Below are positions 44,835 to 53,036 of a stretch of DNA of 64,000 nt, one piece after another (position 1 is the first letter of the stretch; each line of letters starts with the position of its first letter). Below the pieces are notes generated by a model. That model was not told where the DNA came from and did no database searches. It worked only from the letters and a program-made list of their open reading frames with translations. The translations under genes were made by a program, and so were the position numbers. The stretch is from an uncultured Lachnospiraceae bacterium (lineage in GTDB: Bacteria; Bacillota; Clostridia; Lachnospirales; Lachnospiraceae): the NCBI GenBank assembly GCA_947589055.1, contig CANPZL010000003.1, forward strand, positions 1 through 64,000. The letters run 5' to 3'.

Positions 44835-45249
44835 AAATATAGGAATGGCACTGATCGGCTTATCTGCCGGAGGTGCGATAGCAGGTGCATTTGTGGCGTT
44901 TATTGCGTCACTTGGGGTTTATACACGTTTGGATGGCTGGGCAAAATCCGGGCGGAAACTATTACAAACAGAAACCTTGATCCTGCTTGGAACAACCGTG
45001 GGAAATCTGATTACGCTTTATCAGATTCCGGTTCCGGTGGGACAGGTGGGATTGGCTGTCTGCGGTTTGTTTTTTGGTATCTTTACCGGCTGTTTGGCAG
45101 CGGCATTGGCTGATGTAGTGAAACTGTTTCCTATTTTGAGCAGGCGGACAGGACTGCGAAACGGACTGCCTTATGTGATTGCAGCGGTTGGCATTGGTAA
45201 AGCGGTAGGAACATGGCTGCAATTTTTTTGCTTTTCCCGTCCCCAGTAG
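44824..45249 (+). CDS. spoVAB: Stage V sporulation protein AB
   Basis: A 141-residue integral membrane protein with four hydrophobic segments. GLSAGGAIAGAFVAFIASLG and YTRLDGWAKSGRKL fit SpoVAB. It is part of the dipicolinate channel system but its exact role is not settled. The start overlaps spoVAA by 11 bases, indicating coupling. Next gene is spoVAC. Confidence 0.9.
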   Translation: MWIKNIGMALIGLSAGGAIAGAFVAFIASLGVYTRLDGWAKSGRKLLQTETLILLGTTVGNLITLYQIPVPVGQVGLAVCGLFFGIFTGCLAAALADVVKLFPILSRRTGLRNGLPYVIAAVGIGKAVGTWLQFFCFSRPQ

Positions 45250-45300
45250 AAGGAAGCATGTAAGAATCTGAAAAGGAAAACACAGGAGGTTGAATACAAT

Positions 45301-45762
45301 ATGCAGCAGGAACCCAGTAATGAAGAATATAACGAATATGTAAAGCAGGTTACGCCAAAGCATAATTGTGTAATGAACTGCTTGAAGGCATTTTTGATCG
45401 GTGGTATCATCTGTACCATTGGGGAAGGAATCTCTGAGCTGTTACAGAATCAGTTCGGCTTGAAGCTGGAGGATGCAGGGAGTTATGTATCCATGATCTT
45501 AGTAGCATTAAGCGTATTGTTTACTGGACTTAATCTATATGGTTCAATCGCCAAATTTGGCGGCGCCGGTGCATTGGTGCCGATTACCGGATTTGCAAAT
45601 TCCGTAGCGGCTCCCTGTATTGAATATCAGAAGGAAGGGCAGGTATTTGGAATTGGGGTAAAAGTATTTACCATAGCAGGCCCTGTGATCTTATATGGGA
45701 TTGTCACCAGCTTCGTATTAGGGCTGATATATTGGGCAGGCGGTATGTTTGGCTGGTGGTAG
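45301..45762 (+). CDS. spoVAC: Stage V sporulation protein AC
   Basis: A 153-residue membrane protein. KHNCVMNCLKAFLIGGIICT, then GAGALVPITGFANSVAAPCI are close to SpoVAC, which acts as a mechanosensitive channel for dipicolinic acid release. An AGGAGG site lies upstream (45282-45287). In most spore formers spoVAD and spoVAE follow; here a terminator and infC follow instead. Confidence 0.92.
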   Translation: MQQEPSNEEYNEYVKQVTPKHNCVMNCLKAFLIGGIICTIGEGISELLQNQFGLKLEDAGSYVSMILVALSVLFTGLNLYGSIAKFGGAGALVPITGFANSVAAPCIEYQKEGQVFGIGVKVFTIAGPVILYGIVTSFVLGLIYWAGGMFGWW

Positions 45763-45800
45763 CCGAAAACAGGGTTTAATAATGAAATCAGGAAAGGAGC

Positions 45801-45842
45801 AGAGGAATTTTGTCGGGAAACCGGTAAATTCCTCTCTTTTTT
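45801..45842 (+). terminator. Rho-independent terminator after spoVAC
   Basis: AGAGGAATTT at 45801-45810 pairs with AAATTCCTCT at 45826-45835, followed by CTTTTTT. It ends the sporulation block with no room for spoVAD. Confidence 0.9.
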
Positions 45843-45883
45843 AATGTTTGAATCAAATATAAGACAATAAATGAAAAAAGAAG

Positions 45884-45912
45884 TTGACTTTAAGGTGGTA
45901 TTAGGGTATACT
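45884..45912 (+). promoter_or_regulatory. Sigma-A promoter for infC-rpmI-rplT
   Basis: TTGACT and TATACT with a 17-base spacer, followed by a leader of about 150 bases. Confidence 0.85.
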
Positions 45913-45935
45913 TTAGTCGTTGTTTGTGAAAAGAA

Positions 45936-46040
45936 AGCAGAGTATCCACTCTCACCTTAGCGCAGAGGCGACTTGGGTTGATAGCAGTAAGAATGCCAAT
46001 GGGCTTTTTATGGGTGGATAGGATGCTATCCACTTTTCTT
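45936..46040 (+). promoter_or_regulatory. infC leader attenuator (L20-leader-like)
   Basis: The leader contains a terminator hairpin, GTGGATAG at 46014-46021 with CTATCCAC at 46026-46033 plus TTTTCTT. TATCCAC at 45943-45949 can instead pair with GTGGATA of the terminator, a mutually exclusive antiterminator. Arrangement and position match the ribosomal-protein L20 leaders of Firmicutes. I infer feedback by L20 or a similar signal. Confidence 0.8.
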
Positions 46041-46068
46041 GTATTTAAAATAATGGAGGTGTACTACT

Positions 46069-46575
46069 ATTAGCGATTTAATGATTAATGAACAAATCAG
46101 AGACAAAGAGGTTCGTGTGATTGGAGAAGACGGTGAACAGCTTGGCATCATGTCCTCTAAGGAAGCATTAAAGCTGGCAAAGGAAGCCGAACTGGATTTA
46201 ATCAAAATTGCACCTACGGCAAAGCCACCGGTATGCAAGATTGTGGATTACGGGAAGTACCGCTACGAGCAGATGCGGAAGGAAAAGGAAGCGAGGAAAA
46301 AGCAGAAAACCATCGACATTAAGGAAATTCGGTTTTCGCCTAATATTGATACCAATGATCTGAACACGAAAGTCAATCAGGCGAGAAAATTCCTGACGAA
46401 GGGAGATAAGGTTAAGGTTTCGATCCGGTTCCGGGGCAGAGAATTGGCACATACGGAGATCGGTGTTGATATTCTGAACAATTTTGCTGCACAGCTGGAA
46501 GACGTAGCAGTTGTAGAAAAACCGGCAAAGGTAGAAGGAAGAAGTATGGTAATGTTTTTAGCTGAAAAGCGTTAA
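46069..46575 (+). CDS. infC: Translation initiation factor IF-3
   Basis: A 168-residue protein that keeps 30S subunits apart from 50S and checks the start codon. MINEQIRDKEVRVIGEDGEQ and the C-terminal KVKVSIRFRGRE fit IF-3. The real start appears to be ATT at 46069-46071, encoding an N-terminus SDLMINEQ: GGAGGT lies eight bases upstream, while the first ATG at 46081 is 20 bases away. AUU start codons in infC permit repression by IF-3 itself. The rpmI and rplT genes follow. Confidence 0.94.
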   Translation: MSDLMINEQIRDKEVRVIGEDGEQLGIMSSKEALKLAKEAELDLIKIAPTAKPPVCKIVDYGKYRYEQMRKEKEARKKQKTIDIKEIRFSPNIDTNDLNTKVNQARKFLTKGDKVKVSIRFRGRELAHTEIGVDILNNFAAQLEDVAVVEKPAKVEGRSMVMFLAEKR

Positions 46576-46609
46576 AATCATAACGATGATATATTAAGGA
46601 GGAAATGTC

Positions 46610-46807
46610 ATGCCAAAATTAAAAACAAAAAAAGCCGCTGCTAAGCGTTTTAAGAAAACAGGAACCGGTGAACTAAAGAGAATGAAGGCTTATAAGAGCC
46701 ATATTTTAACAAAGAAATCTGCCAAGAGAAAGAGAAATCTTAGAAAAGCAACGATGACAGATGCATCTAATGTTAAGACAATGAAGAAGATTTTACCATA
46801 CATCTAA
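46610..46807 (+). CDS. rpmI: 50S ribosomal protein L35
   Basis: A 65-residue very basic protein of the large subunit. [18 protein letters not shown] is the standard N-terminus and [17 protein letters not shown] follows. AAGGAGG lies upstream. Middle gene of infC-rpmI-rplT, 34 bases after infC. Confidence 0.97.
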   Translation: MPKLKTKKAAAKRFKKTGTGELKRMKAYKSHILTKKSAKRKRNLRKATMTDASNVKTMKKILPYI

Positions 46808-46824
46808 TAGAGGAGGAATCGACA

Positions 46825-47178
46825 ATGGCAAGAGTAAAAGGCGGTTTAAACGCTAAGAAAAAGCATAATCGGGTATTAAAGCTGGCAAAAGGCTACAAAG
46901 GTGCCAGATCAAAGCAATACAGAGTTGCAAAACAGTCTGTCATGAGAGCTTTGACTAGTTCTTATTCCGGACGGAAACAAAGAAAGAGACAGTTTAGACA
47001 ATTATGGATTGCCCGGATCAATGCGGCAGCAAGAATGAACGGTATTTCTTATAGTAAGTTGATGTATGGCTTAAAAACAGCCGGCGTAGACATTAACAGA
47101 AAAATGCTTTCTGAAATGGCAATCAGCGATGCAGATGGTTTTGCTAAGCTGGTAGATGTTGCAAAGGCAAATATTTAA
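46825..47178 (+). CDS. rplT: 50S ribosomal protein L20
   Basis: A 117-residue large-subunit assembly protein binding 23S r[23 protein letters not shown] and [20 protein letters not shown] are family-typical. AGGAGG lies upstream. Last gene of the operon and the likely regulator of the leader described above. Confidence 0.97.
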   Translation: MARVKGGLNAKKKHNRVLKLAKGYKGARSKQYRVAKQSVMRALTSSYSGRKQRKRQFRQLWIARINAAARMNGISYSKLMYGLKTAGVDINRKMLSEMAISDADGFAKLVDVAKANI

Positions 47179-47196
47179 TAACGAGATGCAAGTATG

Positions 47197-47233
47197 AAAT
47201 TCCTAAAGCAAAGTGCTTTGGGAATTTTTTTCT
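47197..47233 (+). terminator. Rho-independent terminator after rplT
   Basis: AAATTCCTAAAGCA at 47197-47210 pairs with TGCTTTGGGAATTT at 47214-47227 (one G-U), followed by TTTTTCTT. Confidence 0.92.
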
Positions 47234-47348
47234 TTGGGAAATTCAGGTTTTAGTAGTATTATGACATATTATTGCGGTATACTGAATAGAGAATGAAGCA
47301 TATAACCTTCAGTTTGAAAAAGTAAAAAATGGAAAGGAAGGTATGCAT

Positions 47349-48650
47349 ATGAAAAAAGGGATGAATTTGAAAGCAATCAGAATGGCAGGCGTATTATCAT
47401 TGGCATTGATGTTAAGTGGCTGTCAGAATCTGAATACGGACAGTTTCGGCACTAAGGGGACGCCGGCTTCCGGTTCTATCGATACATCGGAAATAGCACA
47501 TTTGCTGACGAATGGCGGTAAAACGCTGGAAACATTGTGTGCAGAAACCAGTATTCTTCGGTTGAACGTAGAGGAAGAAGGAACAATTGAAATACAGGAT
47601 ATAGAGCCGGATACGGTCCTTTATCGACTGCTTTATACTTCTTCAGATGACCGGGTCTGCACGGTGAAACAGAATGGAACCGTACTGGGGATCGGAGAGG
47701 GAAAAGCGACCATTACGGTACAGGATACGATCAGTGGATTATCGGCAAAAGTGGTAGTCTTGGTATCAGAAGTTCCGAAACCGGAGAGCATTTCACTTTC
47801 TCAAACAGAAGCACAGCTTACGGAAGGAGAGAACATTACTCTGCTGGCAACAGTTATACCGGAAGAGTTTCAGGAGACTGCGGTTCTTTGGAGCAGCAGT
47901 GATGACAGCATTGCGACGGTTGATTCTGCCGGTGTGGTGACGGGTGTAAAAGAAGGAAGCTGCGTGATCACCGTATCTGTTCAGGCAGATGACACGATCA
48001 AAGCAGAAGCCCGGATACAGGTAACAGGCGGAGAAGATGAAAATACAGGGGGAAATTCCGGTTCACAGGGAAGCGGAAACACACAGGGAAGCAACGGTGG
48101 AAATAACAACAGTGGAAATAATAATGGAAATAATAGCAATGGAAACAACAGCAGTGGAAATAACAGCAGTGGAAACAATAGCGGTTCTGTAAATAATGGC
48201 GGTACTACAAGCGGCAGCGGCGGAAGCGGATCGGGGACTGCTGGGAGTACGGCATCCCCTTATTATATGGATTCTTATGCGGAACAGGTACTGGGGATCG
48301 TAAATGCCAGACGACAGGAAGCTGGACTTGCCCCTCTTACCATGAACTACACGTTAGTGAATGCGGCGAAGGTTCGTGCAGTGGAGATAACCCAGTCCTT
48401 TTCCCATACCCGGCCGGATGGCAGGAGCTGTTTTACCGCATTTGATGAGGCCGGTGTTGGCTATTCCGGTGCAGGTGAGAATATTGCAGCCGGACAGTGG
48501 TCTCCGGATTCGGTTATGAATTCATGGATGAATTCAGAAGGGCATCGTGCGAATATCATGGATCCGAATTTTACCCAGATCGGGATAGCATGTTACTATT
48601 CTCCCGACTCGGATTATGGTTATTATTGGGTACAATGCTTCATAAACTAA
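47349..48650 (+). CDS. CAP-domain lipoprotein with Ig-like (Big_2) domains
   Basis: A 433-residue secreted lipoprotein: the signal peptide ends in the lipobox LSGC (Cys near residue 26). One or two Big_2-like domains follow (SDDRVCTVKQNGTVLGIGEG, then PESISLSQTEAQLTEGENI through WSSSDDSIATVDSAG), then a Gly/Asn/Ser repeat linker, and from about residue 305 a CAP/SCP domain (IVNARRQEAGLAPLTMN, SHTRPDG, GENIAAG, HRANIMDP). CAP domains bind sterols, lipids or metals; some are proteases, but activity here is unknown. ATG 47349 is seven bases after GGAAGG. Confidence 0.85.
   Translation: MKKGMNLKAIRMAGVLSLALMLSGCQNLNTDSFGTKGTPASGSIDTSEIAHLLTNGGKTLETLCAETSILRLNVEEEGTIEIQDIEPDTVLYRLLYTSSDDRVCTVKQNGTVLGIGEGKATITVQDTISGLSAKVVVLVSEVPKPESISLSQTEAQLTEGENITLLATVIPEEFQETAVLWSSSDDSIATVDSAGVVTGVKEGSCVITVSVQADDTIKAEARIQVTGGEDENTGGNSGSQGSGNTQGSNGGNNNSGNNNGNNSNGNNSSGNNSSGNNSGSVNNGGTTSGSGGSGSGTAGSTASPYYMDSYAEQVLGIVNARRQEAGLAPLTMNYTLVNAAKVRAVEITQSFSHTRPDGRSCFTAFDEAGVGYSGAGENIAAGQWSPDSVMNSWMNSEGHRANIMDPNFTQIGIACYYSPDSDYGYYWVQCFIN
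48090..48186 (+). repeat. Short tandem repeat encoding a Gly/Asn/Ser linker
   Basis: Imperfect 15-18-base units (core AACAGCAGTGGAAATAAC) encode an NSSGN-type linker within the CAP-domain lipoprotein. Slippage could vary its length between strains. Confidence 0.75.
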
Positions 48651-48773
48651 AGAACGGAATGGATGCTTACCGGGAATGGATAATCGGATGACTTCCCCTC
48701 TGATCGGACGTTTTTGGAGCGTAGTGATATTTGATGTATCGTAATATTTGCAGAAGTTCAAGGCATTTAAATA

Positions 48774-48802
48774 TTGACAAACGGGAATTCATTGGTTATA
48801 CT
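48774..48802 (+). promoter_or_regulatory. Sigma-A promoter for tRNA-Leu(AAG)
   Basis: TTGACA and TATACT with a 17-base spacer, 36 bases before the tRNA. The region 48651-48773 shows no gene. Confidence 0.88.
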
Positions 48803-48838
48803 AATTGAGTTGCAATTTATAGTGATATAAGGGCAAAT

Positions 48839-48922
48839 GCGGAAGTGTCGGAACTGGCAGACGAGCAAGACTAAGGATCTTGTGGTAGCAATACCGTGTG
48901 GGTTCAAGTCCCATCTTCCGCA
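48839..48922 (+). tRNA. tRNA-Leu (anticodon AAG)
   Basis: Acceptor GCGGAAG pairs with CTTCCGC; anticodon stem CAAGA/TCTTG closes loop CTAAGGA, giving AAG; a long variable arm and GGTTCAAGTCC T arm are present. The discriminator is A and CCA is not encoded. A34 would probably be modified to inosine or read CUU directly. Confidence 0.94.
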
Positions 48923-48928
48923 GGAACG

Positions 48929-48968
48929 TCTCGAAGGATCTTCAAAGTAGGATCCTCCGAGATTTTTT
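48929..48968 (+). terminator. Rho-independent terminator after tRNA-Leu(AAG)
   Basis: TCTCGAAGGATC at 48929-48940 pairs with GATCCTCCGAGA at 48951-48962 (one internal A-C mismatch), then TTTTTT. From here to 49153 I see no gene. Confidence 0.85.
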
Positions 48969-49153
48969 ATTGTCATATGGTATTTAGAACTTTGGGAGTA
49001 CACGGAATGCCAATATAAAAGAATACAGGAATGGTCGTGTCCAGAAAATATCAGCAAAATAGATTTACACGATTCCGGTAAGATGGTACAATGAGTCCAG
49101 TGACATTTTAGCTTGCCTGAAACGTCCAAATATCCCTATTAAAGGAGAACATA

Positions 49154-50140
49154 ATGGATTGGAGAAAGTTAATCGAAATCTTAAAAGGACATAAGGTCTA
49201 TATCCAGACTCATAATTATCCGGATCCGGATGCGATGGCAAGTGGGCTGGGATTACAGGTTTTTTTGCGTTACCATGGGATAGAATCCATGATTTGTTAT
49301 GACGGAACGATTGAAAAGCTGAGTACCCGACGGATGTTGGAAGTATTTCAGTTTGAGGTATATAATATCCGGGATATTTCAGATATGAAGGAAACGGATT
49401 ATATCGTTACGGTTGATGCACAAAAATTCAATGCCAATATTACGAATTTTATCGGTGATGAAGTGGCTTGCATTGATCACCATCCTACATATGTTCCATG
49501 CGAGTACCGCTATAAGGACATTCGGCTGGTAGGCGCCTGCTCTACATTGATAACCCAGTATTTTGTGGTAAGTGGAACCCCTATGGATCAGAATACGGCG
49601 TCTGCCCTTTTGTTTGGACAGCGGATCGATACCAATAATCTGCTGCGTGGTGTGACGGATTTAGATATTGAAATGCTGGCTTATCTGCACAAACTGGCTG
49701 ATGAAGAAAGAATAACTGCTATGATGAACAGTACTATGGAATTAAAGGATTTGCAGGCCTATGGTGCGGCGATTCAGAATATCCGTATTTATGATTATAT
49801 TGGCTTTGCTGAGATCCCCTTTGATTGTCCGGACGGTCTGATAGCAATGGTGTCTGATTTTATACTGAGCTTAGATGTAGTGGAATTTGCAGTGATTTAT
49901 GCGAAACGGGAAGACGGTTTAAAGTTTTCTGTCAGAAGTGAACGAAGCAATCTGGATGCAGGAAGGATTGTGGCAGAGGCGTTAGAGGGAATTGGAACAG
50001 GCGGTGGACATGCCAGTATGGCGGGAGGATTTGTGCCGATCGATGCGGTGAAAAAAATGGGACATCTCTATGATGAAGCCGTGGAAAACAGATTTATACA
50101 AGTCTGTAAAAAATGGCAGGAGCAAAATGAAAAACATTAG
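49154..50140 (+). CDS. DHH-family phosphoesterase (NrnA-like)
   Basis: A 328-residue cytosolic protein with the DHH metal site: HNYPDPDAMAS near residue 25 and CIDHHPTY near residue 113, and a DHHA1-type C-terminus (GTGGGHASMAGGFVP). The family includes nanoRNases and pAp or c-di-AMP product phosphatases; NrnA-like cleavage of short RNAs or pGpG/pApA is the usual role in Firmicutes. AAAGGAG precedes ATG. The substrate cannot be distinguished. The gene stands alone after the tRNA. Confidence 0.85.
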   Translation: MDWRKLIEILKGHKVYIQTHNYPDPDAMASGLGLQVFLRYHGIESMICYDGTIEKLSTRRMLEVFQFEVYNIRDISDMKETDYIVTVDAQKFNANITNFIGDEVACIDHHPTYVPCEYRYKDIRLVGACSTLITQYFVVSGTPMDQNTASALLFGQRIDTNNLLRGVTDLDIEMLAYLHKLADEERITAMMNSTMELKDLQAYGAAIQNIRIYDYIGFAEIPFDCPDGLIAMVSDFILSLDVVEFAVIYAKREDGLKFSVRSERSNLDAGRIVAEALEGIGTGGGHASMAGGFVPIDAVKKMGHLYDEAVENRFIQVCKKWQEQNEKH

Positions 50141-50176
50141 CACACAAAAAGAATAAGTAGAAAGAAATAGTTACCA

Positions 50177-50809
50177 ATGAAAAAAATAGGCTGGATAAAA
50201 ATGATAACGGCGTTGGCAGTTACGGTTTCCGTTTTGACTGGAACGATTCTGTTTTTAATTCCGAGACAGGAAATATTCCATGCGCTTTATGAACAACAGG
50301 AAATGGAAAAGCAAACAGGAATGTCTGCTTTTGAAGCGGAATTAAATTACGATTGTATGATTCAACAGCTTATGGGAGAGCAGGAAATCATCGGTATGAC
50401 GACGTATCCTTCCAGTGATGATCTCAGGGATAAGCTGTATCGGCTGCACAAGATGTATCAGTGCAGCAAGTGGCTGTGCGGCATCAGTATCCTTTTAGCG
50501 ACAGCAGGAATGCTGGTCTTGCGTAAACAAAAATGGTATGAATGCCTTTGGATTGGCGGAGGGATCAGCATCAGTATAGGAATCGGAACGATTCTTCCTC
50601 TTTGGTTAATAAAGCCGCTTCGATTGGTTTTCTTTTTCAGTCAGTATGAAGAATATCTGGGATATGATCTTAGACTGGTAGAGATCCTGCCGCAGAATTG
50701 GGCAATGGATACTTGGATTTGCGGCGTAGGGTTTATCACCATAATAGGTTTGATTCTTATATTGCTTTCCTTTGGGATCCGAAGGGCATACAAGCCCCAT
50801 AAGTTTTAA
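50177..50809 (+). CDS. Integral membrane protein of unknown function (210 aa)
   Basis: I do not recognise this protein. It has a membrane helix near the N-terminus (residues 6-27), an exterior or interior loop of about 65 residues with LRDKLYRLHKMYQCSKWLCG, then three more helices after about residue 93. A membrane-embedded architecture with the loop between the first and second helices suggests a DUF1461-like family (TIGR01906), but I am not certain. The ribosome site is weak (AGAAAGAAA). It ends 41 bases before purH. Confidence 0.5.
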   Translation: MKKIGWIKMITALAVTVSVLTGTILFLIPRQEIFHALYEQQEMEKQTGMSAFEAELNYDCMIQQLMGEQEIIGMTTYPSSDDLRDKLYRLHKMYQCSKWLCGISILLATAGMLVLRKQKWYECLWIGGGISISIGIGTILPLWLIKPLRLVFFFSQYEEYLGYDLRLVEILPQNWAMDTWICGVGFITIIGLILILLSFGIRRAYKPHKF

Positions 50810-50850
50810 CTGAGGAATGATTGAAATACATATATATGGAGGAAAAAGAA

Positions 50851-52404
50851 ATGAGAGCATTGATCAGTGTATCAGACAAAACCGGTATCGTAGAGCTTGC
50901 GAAGGAATTAACCGGTCTGGGGGTGGAATTGATTTCTACCGGCGGTACTTACAAAAAATTAAAGGAGGAAGGGATTCCAGCCATTGAAATCGCAGAATTG
51001 ACCGGATTTCCGGAATGTCTGGATGGCAGGGTAAAAACACTGCATCCGGCAGTTCACGCAGGGCTGCTTGCCATGAGAAGCAATCCGGAACATATGGCGA
51101 CTTTAAAGGAATTAAATATTCAGCCGATTGATTTGGTTATCGTGAATCTGTATCCCTTTAAGGCTACGATATTGAAGGAAGGAGTAACCAGAGCAGAGGC
51201 AGTGGAAAATATTGATATTGGCGGCCCTACTATGCTGCGGGCAGCGGCAAAGAACTATCAGGATGTGGCGGTTGTGGTGGATCCGGCAGATTACGAGACG
51301 CTGTTAAAGGAATTAAAGGAAAATGGTGCGGTTTCTCTTGATACAAAGTTTTACTTTATGCAGAAGGTTTTCCAGCATACCTCGAATTATGATACCATGA
51401 TTGCTTCCTATCTGAAAAAGGAAAGACAAGATATGAGTTTTCCGGAAACGCTTACTATGACCTTTGAAAAGGTACAGGAGATGCGATACGGAGAAAACAG
51501 CCATCAACAGGCGGCATTTTATAAGGAGATCCGGAATATGAAAGGTTCTCTGACACAGGCGGAGCAGCTAAACGGTAAAGAATTGTCCTATAACAATATT
51601 AACGATACCAATGGTGCATTGGAATTGTTAAAGGAATTCGAGGAACCGACAGTAGTGGCCTGCAAGCATGGCAACCCTTGTGGGGTTGGTTCGGCCGACA
51701 GTATTTATCAGGCATGGAGAAAGGCTTATGAATCCGATAAGACTTCGATTTTCGGCGGAATTGTAGTAGCCAATGGAACGATAGAAGCAGATATGGCGGC
51801 GGATATTTCCGAAATGTTTATGGAAGTGGTGGTTGCACCGGAATATACACCGGATGCACTGGATATTTTATGTAGGAAGAAGAATATCCGGATCCTGAGA
51901 TTGGCGGATATTAAAGAAAAACAGCCTAAGGACGCATTAGATATGAAGAAGGTGAATGGCGGGATTGTTGTACAGACCATTGACAGTGAATTGTATCGGG
52001 AGGAGGACTGGAAGGTTGTGACAAAGCGCAAGCCAACCGAAAAAGAATTGGAGGATCTGAAGTTTGCTTGGAAGGTCGTAAAATATGTCAAGTCCAACGG
52101 AATTGCCTATGCGAAAGATAAGCAGACGGTCGGTATTGGTCCCGGACAGGTGAACCGCATCTGGGCAACAGAACAGGGGATTGAACATTCCAGAACGCAA
52201 ATCGGCCCGGAAGCGATTCAGGGAGCAGTTATGGCATCAGACGCATTTTTCCCGTTTGATGATTGTGTGGAAGCGGCAGCAAAAGCAGGTGTAACTGCGA
52301 TCATTCAACCGGGCGGAGCTATGCGGGATGCAGATTCGATCGCAAAGTGTGACGCATACAACATTGCAATGGTATTTACCGGAATGCGGCATTTCAGACA
52401 TTAG
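50851..52404 (+). CDS. purH: Bifunctional AICAR transformylase/IMP cyclohydrolase
   Basis: A 517-residue enzyme for the last two steps of IMP synthesis. The N-terminal IMP cyclohydrolase has ALISVSDKTGIVELAKEL and the C-terminal AICAR transformylase has YGENSHQQAAFYK and CKHGNPCGVG. Length and domain order are standard. I choose ATG 50851 because GGAGG lies eight bases upstream; an in-frame TTG at 50821 precedes that site. No other purine gene is in the window, and I see no purine riboswitch upstream. Confidence 0.96.
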   Translation: MRALISVSDKTGIVELAKELTGLGVELISTGGTYKKLKEEGIPAIEIAELTGFPECLDGRVKTLHPAVHAGLLAMRSNPEHMATLKELNIQPIDLVIVNLYPFKATILKEGVTRAEAVENIDIGGPTMLRAAAKNYQDVAVVVDPADYETLLKELKENGAVSLDTKFYFMQKVFQHTSNYDTMIASYLKKERQDMSFPETLTMTFEKVQEMRYGENSHQQAAFYKEIRNMKGSLTQAEQLNGKELSYNNINDTNGALELLKEFEEPTVVACKHGNPCGVGSADSIYQAWRKAYESDKTSIFGGIVVANGTIEADMAADISEMFMEVVVAPEYTPDALDILCRKKNIRILRLADIKEKQPKDALDMKKVNGGIVVQTIDSELYREEDWKVVTKRKPTEKELEDLKFAWKVVKYVKSNGIAYAKDKQTVGIGPGQVNRIWATEQGIEHSRTQIGPEAIQGAVMASDAFFPFDDCVEAAAKAGVTAIIQPGGAMRDADSIAKCDAYNIAMVFTGMRHFRH

Positions 52405-52420
52405 TCAGACATAGAAAAAA

Positions 52421-52441
52421 ACGGACATCTTCCGTATTTTT
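52421..52441 (+). terminator. Short terminator after purH
   Basis: ACGGA pairs with TCCGT (5-base loop) with A and T runs on either side. Confidence 0.6.
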
Positions 52442-52462
52442 ACTAAAAGAAAAGATTTCTGC

Positions 52463-52491
52463 TTGTAAATATTTTAGAAAGTGACTATAAT
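52463..52491 (+). promoter_or_regulatory. Sigma-A promoter for the cold-shock gene
   Basis: TTGTAA and TATAAT with a 17-base spacer, giving a leader of about 115 bases. Confidence 0.8.
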
Positions 52492-52507
52492 AGATGTGGA
52501 TTAAACG

Positions 52508-52534
52508 AAGGCGTGCAAGACGATTGTGCGCCTT
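52508..52534 (+). promoter_or_regulatory. Leader hairpin of the cold-shock gene
   Basis: AAGGCGTGCA at 52508-52517 pairs with TGTGCGCCTT at 52525-52534 (two G-U pairs), near the start of the transcript. It may belong to a temperature-sensing 5' UTR as in cspA genes. Confidence 0.55.
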
Positions 52535-52612
52535 TGTCAGCTAGTTTTGAATAGTTGTAAATGAAGCATAATATGATTCATTGATGACTAGTAATGAAGT
52601 GGAGGTATTAAC

Positions 52613-52816
52613 ATGAAAACAGGAACAGTAAAATGGTTTAATGCAAAAAAGGGCTATGGCTTTATCAGCGATGAAGAAGGCAAAGACATTTTTGTACACT
52701 TTTCTGCGTTAGAGATGCCGGGATTTAAAGTTCTGGAGGAAGGCGAAAAGGTTGAGTTTGAGGTGGTAGAGGGAGAAAAGGGACCTCAGGCAGCAAAGGT
52801 TGTAAAAATATCTTAA
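52613..52816 (+). CDS. Cold-shock protein (CspA family)
   Basis: A 67-residue single-stranded nucleic-acid-binding protein. [18 protein letters not shown] with [10 protein letters not shown] carries RNP1 (KGYGFI) and RNP2 (DIFVHF). It melts RNA secondary structure at low temperature. GGAGG lies nine bases upstream. A single gene with a long leader. Confidence 0.96.
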   Translation: MKTGTVKWFNAKKGYGFISDEEGKDIFVHFSALEMPGFKVLEEGEKVEFEVVEGEKGPQAAKVVKIS

Positions 52817-52848
52817 GTCTCTGCAATAAATAGAGATGAAAAGAAAAA

Positions 52849-52921
52849 AGCACGAGACGGGACTCGAACCCGCGACCCCGACCTTGGCAAGGTCGTGCTC
52901 CACCAACTGAGCCACTCGTGC
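52849..52921 (-). tRNA. tRNA-Gly (anticodon GCC)
   Basis: On the reverse strand acceptor GCACGAG pairs with CTCGTGC; anticodon stem CGACC/GGTCG closes loop TTGCCAA, giving GCC; the T arm has GGTTCGAGTCCC. CCA is not encoded. Confidence 0.95.
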
Positions 52922-52942
52922 GTATGTCTAACGACAAGTGAT

Positions 52943-52972
52943 AATATAACATAAGGCGGTTGCGATTGTCAA
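52943..52972 (-). promoter_or_regulatory. Sigma-A promoter for tRNA-Gly, overlapping a hairpin
   Basis: On the reverse strand TTGACA and TATATT lie 18 bases apart, 22 bases before the tRNA. The -35 is in the upstream arm of the hairpin at 52953-52979. Confidence 0.75.
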
Positions 52973-52979
52973 CCGCCTT
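52953..52979 (-). terminator. Hairpin after mgtE, candidate terminator
   Basis: AAGGCGGTTG and CAACCGCCTT form a perfect 10-base-pair stem with a 7-base loop, 57 bases after the mgtE stop. The tail on the reverse strand is only moderately U-rich (ATGTTATATT). Confidence 0.6.
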
Positions 52980-53036
52980 TTAAAATTTCCATGTTCGCCC
53001 GAAAGCTCGAAATATCTGGAGTCAAAGCCCTGAAAC

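Noticed and set aside
48090-48186. Tandem repeat as a CRISPR-like array
   Set aside because: Units are in frame and encode a linker; there are no spacers of constant length or cas genes.
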